A stretch of DNA of 64,000 nucleotides from Catonella sp963545085 (lineage in GTDB: Bacteria > Bacillota > Clostridia > Lachnospirales > Lachnospiraceae). Under the pieces are notes generated by a model. The model was not told the DNA's origin, made no database searches, and was given only the letters and a program-made list of their open reading frames with translations. The DNA lies in NCBI GenBank assembly GCA_963545085.1, contig CAUUHV010000006.1:15083-79082 (forward strand), written 5' to 3'. This document shows positions 17,621-27,074 of this stretch, one piece after another. Position 1 is the stretch's first letter. Every line of letters starts with the position of its first letter. A program made the translations under genes and the position numbers.

Positions 17621-20600
17621 ATGGAAAAAAAGATAGAAGAATTTTCCAAAGAGAAGTTCAAATTTGAGCTTCCAAAGCCGGTCTTTTCCCCCGCTTCTTT
17701 AAATATAACAGTAGGGACCGGAGCAAAGGCTGCCGGTTCTTTTAAAGTATCTTTATCGGAGGAGGACATCCTTAGGGGACTTAGGCTCAGAGGATATCTT
17801 ACCTGTCTTGATTACAGAATGGAATTTGACGAGGTTTCTTTTGCCGGGCAGGAAAAAGAGGTAAGATATACCTTTGACGCTTCATTTATAGAAGCCGGCA
17901 CAAGGCTTAGCGGAGTAATAAGACTTATAAGCGACTGCGGAGAGTACAGCATTCCGTATGAGGTGGAAGTGCGGAAAAAGAGCTTTGTTAAAGAAGATAT
18001 TCTGTTGGAGGATTTATATCAGTTTGCCGCTTATGCTAAAGAAAATTCAAGGGAGGCGGTTAAACTCTTTTTTGATGACGGATTTGATGAAGTATTTTTG
18101 TCGGGAAAAGAGAAAGAAGCCCTGTTAAAAAGAGGGCTGAAATATAGTAAAAATAAATATCATGCTTTAGAGGAGTTTCTTTGCTATACAAAGATGAAAC
18201 AGCCTGTAAGACTTACCGTGGAAAAAAGAAAAAATGATTATCATTTGGCGGGAAAGGCTGTTAAAGACAAGATAATAGTAAAAAAGAACAGTTGGGGATA
18301 CTTTAGAGCGACAATAATAACGGAAGGAAATTATTTAATCGTAGATAAAACCGAGCTTACGCCGGCGGATTTTTCAGAGGATGAGTGTGAGCTTAATATA
18401 GAGCTGCGCGCTTTGCCGACATCCGTATCTAAGGCTTTTGGAAAAATAATCATACATACTGTTTATGAGGATATAGTAATAGACATAAATATGATAAATG
18501 TTTCCGCGGGAAGAAATGCCCTGACCGGAGAAAAAAGAAAATTCGCATATTTGAAAAAAATAATAAAAGATTATTTCCTGTATAAAACGGGCACAATCTC
18601 GGCAAAGGCTGCCGCTACGAGTGTAAGAGCCTCATTATACGGCATAGACAGCTCGGGAGAGAGCGGGGAAGTAAAGTATATAGGTATTTATCTTGATATA
18701 TTGACGGGTAATGTTTCAGAAGCGAAGGAAGCGCTTAATTTGACAAAAAATGAAAGCGGCAATCTTTTGCTTGAAACGGCAAAGCTTTATCTTGAATTTT
18801 TGACGGCGGATGACGTGAATAAAAAAAGGATTGTAAAGAGTATAGAAGAAACGGCGGAAGTAAACGGATATATGCCTGCGTATTTTATTCTTTTACATAC
18901 CGATGAGAGACTTATGAGCAATCCGGCCAAAAGACTCGGCGCGCTTATGAAGCTGTATGAGAGCGGAGCAAACAGTCCTTTTATATTTTTTGAGGCATGG
19001 AGTATATATAAAGAAAAGCCGGAACTTTTCGTAAGACTTGACGAGTTTTCAGTAAGGACGGTAAACTTTGCGATAAAAAACGGATTTTTCAGCAATAAGA
19101 CTGTAAGAGAGAGATTTGTATATCTGGCGGCTTCAGTAAAGGAATATAATCCTGTTATTTTAAATGCTTTAAGGGAAATTTATAAAAAATGGGCAAAGGA
19201 TGAGGTTATAACGGATATCTGCTTACAGCTTTTAAAAAGGAAAGAGAAACCTCTTGACGCGCATGAATGGTTCAGACTTGCGGTAAACAAAGGAATAAAG
19301 CTTACCGGTATTTTTGAGATTTATATGGATACCCTTTCGGAGGATTCGGACGAGCGGATAGAACCTGCCGCCTTCACATATTTTAAGTACGGGAACCAGT
19401 TAAATAATCGAAAAAAAGCGCTTATGTACTCCTATATGATAAGACATAGGGAGGAGCAGGATATCGCTCCGGTATATGAGGATTATATCGGGAAAATACA
19501 GGCATTTGCTTTAATGGAAATTGCCAAAGGAGAGATTAGCCGTCCTCTTGCGCTTATATATAAGGAAGTTATAAAGGATGATGAATTTGTAAAAAAATCA
19601 GCCTCAAAGCTTTCAAAAATAATTTTTAAGATTTGTTTTGACATAAATAACAAGAATATGACTTCGCTTATAACGGTAACGAAGGGAGTAAAGGCGGTAA
19701 AACCGATACCTATTCAGGACGGAACTTCTTTTGCGGACGAATGCGGGGCTTTGGTTTTTTTTCTTTTATCTGATACGGAGGGAAATTTTTATCCCGCGGA
19801 GAATTTTTCCGAACGTGAAAGGGTTATAAAGCACTACGAGTACATGGACATCTGTTATGAGGCGGGTGACAGAGGACTTCCGCTTACACTGGCTCTGTTT
19901 GATGAAAATGAGAAATATCATAAAGAAGTAAAGGAGCTTGTTGAGATATACAGAACTCTTTTAGAGAGCGGAGAGCTTGAAGAAGATTACAGACTGTATA
20001 TAAAAAGCAGGCTTATTGAATATTACTTTGAAAGGGCGGAAATAGAGAAGTTTACGCCTTTGCTTGAGGATTTTGACTTTTTGAAGGTCACGCGCAAAGT
20101 AGGTCTCAGGCTTGCGGCTATAGCAATTTCGACCGATTTGTATCCGCTATCCGCGTTTGCCGTAAAATACACGGGTATAGATAATGTCGATATAAAGAAA
20201 CTGCGGGGACCGGTGCTTTCACTGATTACAGGGGGAGAGATATCAGAGACCGATAGACGCTTTATGATATCCGCGACATTCAGGCTGATGATAGGCAAGA
20301 GAGCGGAAAAAGAGGTTTTAATTTGGCTCAGGGACAATTTTGAGGGAAGCGTTTCCGAGTTTAACGAGCTTTACAGAGAGATAAGAGACAATGATTTATT
20401 GACACCGAAATTTGCCGAACGCTTTTTGGAGCAGATGTTGTTTTCGGAGGAGCTTTCGGTAGAAACGGATAAAATATTTATTTATTATTACAGAAATGTG
20501 GAAAACGGGATTTTAGTAAAAGCGTTTTTGTCGTACGTTTTTTACGCATGGCTTGTAAAGGACAGAAGATTAAGCGAGTATTTTGAAAAAAGAGCTTATG

Positions 20601-21223
20601 AAGAAGCGATAAAAGGAAAAAACAGACTTCCGGCGATAAGTTATCTTAAGCTTTTAAGTAAGAAAATGAAGCTTTCAGTCGAAGAAAAGGAATTTGCCGG
20701 AGTTCATCTTGAAAAGCTTGCGGAGGAGGGAATAATACTTCCCTTTTATAAGAATTTTGTCAATAAATGCAGGATTCCGGCAGAAATAGAAAATCTGAAT
20801 TTTGCAGTATGCATAGCGGATAACGAGGACGAAGTCAAAATTCATTACAGAGTAAACGCTCCGGGTGAGGAACAGGGCTTTACTACCGAATGGATGAAAA
20901 ACGTGTATATGGGAATTTTTGTAAAGGAATTTCTGATTTTTGCCGATGAGGAAGCCCAGTATTATATATCCATAAAACGACGGGGAGAAGAAGAATTCAG
21001 ACCGGTAAGCAGCGATAAACTGACTCTTGATATTCAGGAGTTGCTTGACAACGATATCTGCGTGAGTCTGTATTCTCAGATAAATATGATGTTTGTCGCG
21101 AAAGAGCTTGATGACACGAAAACCCTGCAGGAATATATGAAAAATTATGTAATTCAAAAGGAAGTGGTAAAGGGACTGTTTTCTTCTTTGGGAGAGAAAG
21201 GGGTAGACGCTTATGGCAGGTGA
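17621..21223 (+). CDS. DUF5717 family protein, 1200 residues
   Basis: A very large cytosolic protein with no signal peptide or TM segment. The N-terminal 300 residues are strand-rich with repeated Ig-like or cohesin-like segments (ITVGTGAKAAGSFKVSLSE). The long remainder is helical with short paired helices reminiscent of TPR/HEAT solenoids. It matches DUF5717, a Lachnospiraceae family always near DUF5716. AGGAAAGGGG at 17605-17614 favours the ATG at 17621 over one six bases earlier. It overlaps the next gene by 11 bases, indicating translational coupling. The function is unknown; size and solenoid character suggest a scaffold for the Hsp70-like neighbour. Confidence 0.75.
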   Translation: MEKKIEEFSKEKFKFELPKPVFSPASLNITVGTGAKAAGSFKVSLSEEDILRGLRLRGYLTCLDYRMEFDEVSFAGQEKEVRYTFDASFIEAGTRLSGVIRLISDCGEYSIPYEVEVRKKSFVKEDILLEDLYQFAAYAKENSREAVKLFFDDGFDEVFLSGKEKEALLKRGLKYSKNKYHALEEFLCYTKMKQPVRLTVEKRKNDYHLAGKAVKDKIIVKKNSWGYFRATIITEGNYLIVDKTELTPADFSEDECELNIELRALPTSVSKAFGKIIIHTVYEDIVIDINMINVSAGRNALTGEKRKFAYLKKIIKDYFLYKTGTISAKAAATSVRASLYGIDSSGESGEVKYIGIYLDILTGNVSEAKEALNLTKNESGNLLLETAKLYLEFLTADDVNKKRIVKSIEETAEVNGYMPAYFILLHTDERLMSNPAKRLGALMKLYESGANSPFIFFEAWSIYKEKPELFVRLDEFSVRTVNFAIKNGFFSNKTVRERFVYLAASVKEYNPVILNALREIYKKWAKDEVITDICLQLLKRKEKPLDAHEWFRLAVNKGIKLTGIFEIYMDTLSEDSDERIEPAAFTYFKYGNQLNNRKKALMYSYMIRHREEQDIAPVYEDYIGKIQAFALMEIAKGEISRPLALIYKEVIKDDEFVKKSASKLSKIIFKICFDINNKNMTSLITVTKGVKAVKPIPIQDGTSFADECGALVFFLLSDTEGNFYPAENFSERERVIKHYEYMDICYEAGDRGLPLTLALFDENEKYHKEVKELVEIYRTLLESGELEEDYRLYIKSRLIEYYFERAEIEKFTPLLEDFDFLKVTRKVGLRLAAIAISTDLYPLSAFAVKYTGIDNVDIKKLRGPVLSLITGGEISETDRRFMISATFRLMIGKRAEKEVLIWLRDNFEGSVSEFNELYREIRDNDLLTPKFAERFLEQMLFSEELSVETDKIFIYYYRNVENGILVKAFLSYVFYAWLVKDRRLSEYFEKRAYEEAIKGKNRLPAISYLKLLSKKMKLSVEEKEFAGVHLEKLAEEGIILPFYKNFVNKCRIPAEIENLNFAVCIADNEDEVKIHYRVNAPGEEQGFTTEWMKNVYMGIFVKEFLIFADEEAQYYISIKRRGEEEFRPVSSDKLTLDIQELLDNDICVSLYSQINMMFVAKELDDTKTLQEYMKNYVIQKEVVKGLFSSLGEKGVDAYGR

Positions 21224-22478
21224 CGGCGAGCTTATGGTAGGCGTCGATATATGCGCGGATTATACACAGCTGACCTACTTCGATCCTAAAAGACTTTTGC
21301 CGGAGTCGGTATGCAGATATAAAGACGAGGAGCAGTATCTTATACCTACAAGACTTGCTCTGAAATTAAAAAAACACGAATGGGTAATAGGCGATGAGGC
21401 TAAGGAAGCTTTAGACGATAGCGAAGAAGAGACGGAAGAGGTAAAGGATTTTTTAAAGTTTGTGTCGGAGAATAAAGAAGCGGTGATAGGCGGTGAATCT
21501 TACGGAGCGGGGCATCTGATGCAGATTTTTGTAAGGAGACTGCTCTATATATTAAATACATATTATCCGTATAACGACATTAAATATATCTGCTTTACCT
21601 TTGAAAGGGTGAAAAAGGAACTTGCGGAGGCAATGGCGGATATGGCTGAAAGATTGGCTTTAAGCAAGGATAAATACTGCCTTTTAAACCATGATGAGGC
21701 ACTGCTTTATTATACGCTTAACCAGAAAAGAGAGCTTAGAATTAACGATACCGCCATGTTTGAATTAAATGATGACGGCATGTATCTCGGAATACTTGAG
21801 ATAGATGACAGCACTGTACCTGTTACCGCGAAGATGGATAAAAAGTATATAAATAAAAATTTGACGAGAAAAATGGTGGAGGAGGACAGAGTTTCCGCGG
21901 CAACGGTATTCGGAAATCTTGCAGTACTTGCGGTTGAAAAGAAGATAATTTCCACAATATACGCGACAGGCAGAGGTTTTTGCGACTCATGGGCTGATAA
22001 GGAGCTTTCAAAACTTTCTCCCGGAAGGCATGTATTCAGAGGACAAAATCTTTTCGCAAAGGGAGCCTGCTTCGAGGCGAGAAACCAGAATGCGGGCAGA
22101 GAGGAAGAAGTCATATTTTTGGGAGAGGACAGAATTTCCGCAGGAGTTTCGATAATTGCGGTAAAGGACGGGAAGGAGCAGGAGACACTGCTTGTGGCGC
22201 CTACGCTTAAATGGTATGAGGCGGAAACTTCCGCAGACGTTATAGTAAGAGGAGAGGAAGAATTAAGCATAAAATTTAAGGACTTTGTAACGAAAAAAAT
22301 AACCCAGAGGTTTTTGTCGCTTTCCGGAATAAATACGAAAAAAAGCGGTATAACAAGAATCAGACTGAATATAAAGTTTAAGGATAAGGATACCTGTATA
22401 GTAAAGGCCTCGGATTTGGGCTTCGGGAGCTTTGTTCCCACCACAAACAGAGTCTGGGAGTTAGTATGGGAAAAATAG
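21213..22478 (+). CDS. DUF5716 family protein, Hsp70/actin-like ATPase fold
   Basis: This 421-residue protein opens with a phosphate-1-like segment MVGVDICADYTQLTYFD, contains a DnaK-like middle (CFTFERVKKELAEAMADMAE, then LLNHDEALLYYTL) and a region resembling the phosphate-2/adenosine part (IYATGRGFCDSWADKEL). It fits DUF5716, described as an Hsp70-like family. Canonical DnaK ATPase glycines are only partly kept, so ATP turnover is uncertain. There is no substrate-binding lid comparable to DnaK. It overlaps both neighbours (11 and 13 bases), the hallmark of a tightly co-translated complex. Confidence 0.75.
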   Translation: MAGDGELMVGVDICADYTQLTYFDPKRLLPESVCRYKDEEQYLIPTRLALKLKKHEWVIGDEAKEALDDSEEETEEVKDFLKFVSENKEAVIGGESYGAGHLMQIFVRRLLYILNTYYPYNDIKYICFTFERVKKELAEAMADMAERLALSKDKYCLLNHDEALLYYTLNQKRELRINDTAMFELNDDGMYLGILEIDDSTVPVTAKMDKKYINKNLTRKMVEEDRVSAATVFGNLAVLAVEKKIISTIYATGRGFCDSWADKELSKLSPGRHVFRGQNLFAKGACFEARNQNAGREEEVIFLGEDRISAGVSIIAVKDGKEQETLLVAPTLKWYEAETSADVIVRGEEELSIKFKDFVTKKITQRFLSLSGINTKKSGITRIRLNIKFKDKDTCIVKASDLGFGSFVPTTNRVWELVWEK

Positions 22479-23308
22479 TAATATGTAACGGCAGGCTTTC
22501 GGATAACCCTTATATAATACAGGGAACGGAGAGATGCTTGTATTCCTTCGAGGAAATTTGCTACTATGTAAGAACTAATATTTACGGTGTGGATATAGGC
22601 TTTTTTTCCGAAGAACTCATGAATTTTATAGAAGAAGAGCTGTGCCTTAAGGATATGGCGGATAAGCTGCGAAAGCTTTTGCAGGGCGGCTTCGGTCTTA
22701 AAGATGTTATTACGGCGCTTTTGTGCGGTACCGATTTATATGATAAGGATGAGATTGTAGAAACTTTAGCGCTTATAGACAGCATTTCCGGTATGGAAAG
22801 CTGGGAAAGACGGGCGCATATAGGCTACAGATTTCTTAAAGAAGAAAAATATCTTTCGGCTTTAAAGTGTTTCAGAGGGATTTTAAAGGAGGAAAGCCTT
22901 TCGGAAAAGGATTACGGTGAGGTGTTAAAGGAAATGGGAGTCTGCTATATTTACACTTCATCCTTTAAGTCGGCGGCGGACTGTTTTTATAAGGCTTATA
23001 TGCACAACAGAAACAGGCAGTCACTTTTTCTCACGCTGCTTTCATTAAAGCTTGGCGATCTGGAAAAGGAATTTGATGAAAAGGCGGGGAGTTTTCCGGA
23101 GGATGACCCTATAATAAAGGAAGTAAACGAGATGTGGGAGGCGGCTAAAGAAAAGGCGCTTTTGAGCAGTGAATATAAGGAACTTGAAAGTATATTCGAG
23201 TTAACCAGGTCAAATAAAATTAAAGAGGGTTACGAGAAAACGGAGCAAAAGCTCAGCGAATTTAAGCATGAGTATAGGGAGGGAAGCCGTAATGGGCTTG
23301 TTTCATAA
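22466..23308 (+). CDS. TPR-containing protein of the DUF5716/5717 operon
   Basis: A 280-residue soluble protein. Residues about 110-200 form tandem helix pairs with the TPR pattern (LKEEKYLSALKCFRGILKEE, then GVCYIYTSSFKSAADCFYKA), suited to protein-protein contact. The N-terminal 100 residues are a helical domain I do not recognise. It overlaps the DUF5716 gene by 13 bases and the following gene by 17. A partner role in the same complex is inferred. Confidence 0.7.
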   Translation: MGKIVICNGRLSDNPYIIQGTERCLYSFEEICYYVRTNIYGVDIGFFSEELMNFIEEELCLKDMADKLRKLLQGGFGLKDVITALLCGTDLYDKDEIVETLALIDSISGMESWERRAHIGYRFLKEEKYLSALKCFRGILKEESLSEKDYGEVLKEMGVCYIYTSSFKSAADCFYKAYMHNRNRQSLFLTLLSLKLGDLEKEFDEKAGSFPEDDPIIKEVNEMWEAAKEKALLSSEYKELESIFELTRSNKIKEGYEKTEQKLSEFKHEYREGSRNGLVS

Positions 23309-24401
23309 GAAAGAAAAGGCGGAAAGCGCTGCGGAAGGAAACAGCAGAGAGCTGATAGTGGAGATTTGCGAAACTGTAGATAATGCCAATGTGCAGATTG
23401 AGCTTATAAAAAAGGAATACGAAGAAGTAAACGATTTTTTGCAGGACGCGGGTATTATTGCGGGGCTTCCCGAAGAAGTAAAGGCGGAGCTTATGGAGAG
23501 CGCCGAACATTTGATTTCTTTAAGGCGGGATATGTCGGAGTTAAGCAAAAAGCGTACCGAGCTTACTGAATTTCAATTCGGCATAATGGAGAGATACGAG
23601 GATATAATTCCGTCCGAAATAGAGAGACTTAAAAAAGAGGAGGAATATAGAACCCTGATTAAGGATGATTTAAGAAAACTGGCAGGAGAAAAAGGAGTTT
23701 TAAGGCATGAAGCGGACAGCGAAGCATACAGGGCAAAGTTTTTGATAAAATTAGGTATAATATCGGGTATAGTTATAGGGCTTTTGCTTATCATGTACCT
23801 GCTTTTATATATGGTTTTCGATACCTTTGCCGATATTCCGTTTTTACTGACGATAGCGGGAGGAATTTTTGTTACGGGATATATTTTCTTTGAGACGGAC
23901 AGAAATAAGAAGGCTATTAAGTTAAACGTAGCGAAGATGAACAGGCTCACTCTTTTGACAAATAAGGTAAAGGTGAAGTACATAAATCAGACAGCGTCTT
24001 TAGACTACAGTAACGACAAGTATGCTATAAATAATGTAAGGGAGCTTGAATATCGTTTCGAGAAGTATAAGGCGTTTAAGGCGGATGAGGCAAAGAGGAA
24101 GAAAACCTCGGGAAGCTATGATTTTTTAAATGCAAAATTCAAGCAGACTCTTGAGGATTATCATATTCATGATCCTGAGGTTTGGTCGTATCAGGCGGGA
24201 GCTATAATAGACAAGAAGGAGATGGTGGAGATAAGGCACAAGCTTAACGAGCGCAGAAAGAAGTTAAGAGACGGGCTTGATTATAATATGAAGATTGTGG
24301 AAGGCTGCATAGAGAAGTTAAAGAAGTTTATGGAAAAGAATCCGAATGAAAGCAGGATGATTTCGGAGTTGCTTGAGGTGTATGGAATAAAAGGGGAGTA
24401 G
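23292..24401 (+). CDS. Coiled-coil protein with two TM helices, DUF5716/5717 operon
   Basis: The 369-residue protein has a charged N-terminal coiled coil (residues about 20-145), two adjacent TM helices (about 155-205, including IISGIVIGLLLIMYLLLYMV and FLLTIAGGIFVTGYIFF), then a second coiled coil and a helical tail. Both soluble parts should face the cytosol, so it could anchor the complex to the membrane. An ATG eight codons upstream exists, but AGGGAGGG at 23276-23283 sits eight bases before 23292. It is the last gene of the operon. Unknown function. Confidence 0.7.
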   Translation: MGLFHKKEKAESAAEGNSRELIVEICETVDNANVQIELIKKEYEEVNDFLQDAGIIAGLPEEVKAELMESAEHLISLRRDMSELSKKRTELTEFQFGIMERYEDIIPSEIERLKKEEEYRTLIKDDLRKLAGEKGVLRHEADSEAYRAKFLIKLGIISGIVIGLLLIMYLLLYMVFDTFADIPFLLTIAGGIFVTGYIFFETDRNKKAIKLNVAKMNRLTLLTNKVKVKYINQTASLDYSNDKYAINNVRELEYRFEKYKAFKADEAKRKKTSGSYDFLNAKFKQTLEDYHIHDPEVWSYQAGAIIDKKEMVEIRHKLNERRKKLRDGLDYNMKIVEGCIEKLKKFMEKNPNESRMISELLEVYGIKGE

Positions 24402-24406
24402 AAATA

Positions 24407-24548
24407 GAAATGCCGACGTTAACTATGCTTTTCAGAGTGACTATTTAAATCGAAGCAAGAATCTAATCGAGATGCTGTTAGGCATAAATTGTAGCAAGGA
24501 TTTAACTGCAATGATGTTAAGTTGTAATTTGCTGTAAATCGGCATTTC
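24407..24548. other. Orphan segment with terminal 10-bp inverted repeat and ORF remnant
   Basis: GAAATGCCGA (24407-24416) and its exact complement TCGGCATTTC (24539-24548) bound a 142-base segment between convergent operons. Within it an open frame without a start codon (24409-24537) reads as plausible protein (NADVNYAFQSDYLNRSKNLI onward) and contains two diverged copies of a roughly 39-base unit starting AGCAAG (near 24453 and 24493). It may be a gene relic or a large hairpin. Confidence 0.4.
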
Positions 24549-24549
24549 A

Positions 24550-25665
24550 TTATGAATAAATTTTTTTGAGGTTTATAAGGCTTGCGGAGCTGTTTTGAAG
24601 AAGCAAATCGGCAAGGGTGATGGCGGTCATGGCTTCAACCACTACAACGGCACGGGGAACTATAACGGGATCGTGCCGTCCTTTTATGCTTATTTCTACG
24701 TTTTCGCCGGAGTTATTTACGGTATGCTGAGGAAGCCCTATTGACGGGGTTGGTTTAAAGGCGGCTCTTATCAAAAGGGTACTGCCGTCGCTCATACCTC
24801 CTAAGGTGCCGCCGGAATGATTGGTTGATTTTTTTATATGTCCGTTTTCTGCAAAGAAACTGTCATTGTTTTCGGAACCGTAAGCAAGCGAAGCCTTAAA
24901 GCCGTCTCCTATTTCTACTCCTTTTACCGCGCCGATTGAGAGCACGGCTTGACCTAACTTTGCGTCAAGTTTATCAAAAACGGGTTCGCCGAGTCCTGCC
25001 GGAAGCCCTGTCACAAAGCATTCTACGATACCGCCCGCCGAGTCTTTTTTTTCTGTCGTTTCGGAAAGAAAGGCGACAGCTTTTTCGGTGCTTTCCTCAT
25101 CAGGCATAAATAAAGGGCTGTTTAGAATTGTTTCTTTTGTTATATTCTCTCTATGTGAGATAACGGAATCGGGCAAGGCTATATTTCCTATGGAATAGGT
25201 ATAGGCGGTTACTTCTATGTTAAACTCCTTTAAAAGCTTTGCGGCTATACTTCCTGCAGCTACTCTCGCGAGAGTTTCTCTGCCGGAGCTTCTGCCGCCG
25301 CCTCTGTAGTCCCTGAAACCGTATTTTTTATCAAAGGCATAGTCGGCATGTCCCGGTCTGTAAACCGAAGCTGTTTCGTCATAATCAAAGGAGTGCTGAT
25401 CTTTATTCATCACCATAAGAGAAATGGGAGTGCCGGCGGTTTTTCCCTCAAAAACGCCGGAGAGTATTATAATCTCGTCGGCTTCGCTTCGAGGCGTGGT
25501 AAATCTGTTTTGCCCGGGCTTTCTTCTTTTCATATAAGGAGCTATATCATCCTCGCTTAAGGAAAGCCCCGCCGGACAACCGTCAACCGTGACTCCCAGA
25601 GCCTTTCCGTGTGACTCTCCCCATGTTGTTACCCTGAACAATGTACCGAAACTTGAACCTGCCAT
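24550..25665 (-). CDS. aroC: Chorismate synthase
   Basis: AroC converts 5-enolpyruvylshikimate-3-phosphate to chorismate using reduced FMN. The 371-residue protein shows the signatures TTWGESHGKALGV near the start, RPGHADYAFDKKYGFRDYRGGGRSSGRETLARVAAG across residues about 103-138 (FMN and phosphate contacts), and the C-terminal GRHDPVIVPRAVVVVEAM. GGGGT upstream of the ATG is the ribosome binding site. It stands alone here, convergent to the DUF5716/5717 operon. Together with tyrA at 59 kb it shows aromatic amino acid synthesis. Confidence 0.96.
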   Translation of the reverse strand: MAGSSFGTLFRVTTWGESHGKALGVTVDGCPAGLSLSEDDIAPYMKRRKPGQNRFTTPRSEADEIIILSGVFEGKTAGTPISLMVMNKDQHSFDYDETASVYRPGHADYAFDKKYGFRDYRGGGRSSGRETLARVAAGSIAAKLLKEFNIEVTAYTYSIGNIALPDSVISHRENITKETILNSPLFMPDEESTEKAVAFLSETTEKKDSAGGIVECFVTGLPAGLGEPVFDKLDAKLGQAVLSIGAVKGVEIGDGFKASLAYGSENNDSFFAENGHIKKSTNHSGGTLGGMSDGSTLLIRAAFKPTPSIGLPQHTVNNSGENVEISIKGRHDPVIVPRAVVVVEAMTAITLADLLLQNSSASLINLKKIYS

Positions 25666-25869
25666 ATTTATACCCCTGTATTCGGATTAAAATTATCGGT
25701 TACCGATTTTAATAGAGTTTAGCAGAAAGAGGGAGGGAATACAAGAATGTGAAGTTAAGATTGAAGGAGGAGAAACCGATATATATAACAGATAGTACCG
25801 GTACGATGGCGTGGAGAATGCTTTCTATTGCTATTTGTGACACCGCTTGGCAGCGAAATGGAGATTATT

Positions 25870-26568
25870 ATGAAAATAAACAACAATATCACACCCGTTG
25901 AACAAACCGAAATGAGAACACAGGCATATACTCCGCTCTCTAAGGAAGATATAAAAAACGAGAACACACTCGCCGCAAGCGTAGAAATTTCAAAAGCCGG
26001 GTTTGATAAGCTTAATGAAAAGCCTGAATCCAAGCCTAAAACTATGGACGAATTGCGTGAAGAGTTAAGACATAAGATTTTTAATAGGGTAGACCGTAAT
26101 TATGATATATATGACTTCGCTCCTTTAATGGACAAGGTGGAAAAGACTCTTCAGGATTATTCAAAACTGTATAAGGAGGAAGAAAAAAACTTCGGTGAAA
26201 TATATGTAAAAGATTCATCAGCCGAGGGAGGAAAAAGGCTTCTTACCAAGCGTGAATATATGGGGATGCTAAGTGATGCTTTTGACAAATACGTTGACTA
26301 TTTTATTGAAAAAGAAGAGAAAATGCAGGAGAGCAGAAAGGAAATGTTGGCGGAGCTTAGCAATTATTATTCTCTTGATGAAACCGAGTCTGAAAAGCAG
26401 GACAGACTGGAAAGAATAAGAATACTCAGACGACTGATAAAGATAAATGAAGCGCCTGAGGGGCTTGCGTCTATGATGAGGAGAGCCGCGCGGGGCATTG
26501 AAAGCGGAGACAGTGAAAGGGAAACCAAAAAATATCTTTTGGACTGTTTTGATAAAAACGCAGGTTGA
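25870..26568 (+). CDS. Uncharacterised 232-residue helical protein, copy A of a duplicated pair
   Basis: A cytosolic protein without signal peptide or TM helix. The first 55 residues are polar and probably flexible (MKINNNITPVEQTEMRTQAY opening); the rest is Lys/Glu-rich helix with coiled-coil character. I recognise no family. GGAG at 25859-25862 supports the ATG at 25870, not the longer frame from 25828. Its protein is identical to copy B at 27075. The genes differ at four synonymous sites, all in the first 129 bases. The remaining 570 bases are the same, which points to recent duplication or gene conversion. Upstream sequences also share a block containing ACCGATATATA. Confidence 0.75.
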   Translation: MKINNNITPVEQTEMRTQAYTPLSKEDIKNENTLAASVEISKAGFDKLNEKPESKPKTMDELREELRHKIFNRVDRNYDIYDFAPLMDKVEKTLQDYSKLYKEEEKNFGEIYVKDSSAEGGKRLLTKREYMGMLSDAFDKYVDYFIEKEEKMQESRKEMLAELSNYYSLDETESEKQDRLERIRILRRLIKINEAPEGLASMMRRAARGIESGDSERETKKYLLDCFDKNAG

Positions 26569-26591
26569 TTATATGGGTATGCTTTAAAGCG

Positions 26592-26615
26592 GAGCAGGGG
26601 AACTATCCCCTGCTC
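26592..26615. terminator. Hairpin terminator between copy A and the frameshifted gene
   Basis: GAGCAGGGGA pairs perfectly with TCCCCTGCTC around an ACTA loop. A-rich sequence lies on its 3' side and T-poor sequence on its 5' side, so it acts best for the leftward gene but can serve both convergent genes. Confidence 0.7.
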
Positions 26616-26627
26616 GATTAAAAAATA

Positions 26628-26917
26628 TTATCTCAGAAGTATATATTCTTTTATTTCGGAAATCATGCTATCCGCATCGGTATTTTTTTGCAGAAAACCA
26701 AAATTTTATCGAAGGTTTGTAAAAGAGGGTCATCGGCAATTTCTATTATTTTTTTCTCCGTGCCTGCCGCAATAGCTAAAGCAATCAAATCGCTGTCGGA
26801 CGCCGTTTCTCTTACATCTTCATAATTATACTCCCGACTTGCGGATAAATATTCTTTTTCTTTAACAGTTTCCTTGAAAATTAAATCTAAAATGATAATT
26901 TCTTTACTTTTCAACAT
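26628..26917 (-). pseudogene. Small gene with frameshift in an A7 run
   Basis: The frame from the ATG at 26917 (GGATG eight bases upstream) encodes an acidic protein of unknown family (MLKSKEIIILDLIFKETVKE start) and stops at 26663 after 84 residues. At the A7 run (T7 on the plus strand, 26683-26689) the frame changes: one extra A would replace the odd end KIPMRIA by KNTDADSMISEIKEYILLR, ending at 26628 just before the terminator. The second ending looks more natural, being a helix with good codon use. It may be a decayed gene, a slippage site, or an assembly error. It sits between the two duplicated genes. Confidence 0.5.
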
Positions 26918-27074
26918 GAGATTTACATCCTTTAATATATAGAATTTGTACCGTTAATGAAAAAATGCGGAAACTCAAGCATGAAGTTAATATTGTAGCG
27001 AAAAAACCGATATATAATTATAAGGAATGTAAGTGTTTTAACCTGAGAACCAATAGGATAAGCAGGGAGGCTAT

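Noticed and set aside
21710..22444. 244-codon minus-strand frame opposite the DUF5716 gene
   Set aside because: Ser/Phe/Leu-rich antisense product with no ribosome binding site; the forward gene overlaps both neighbours and is certain.
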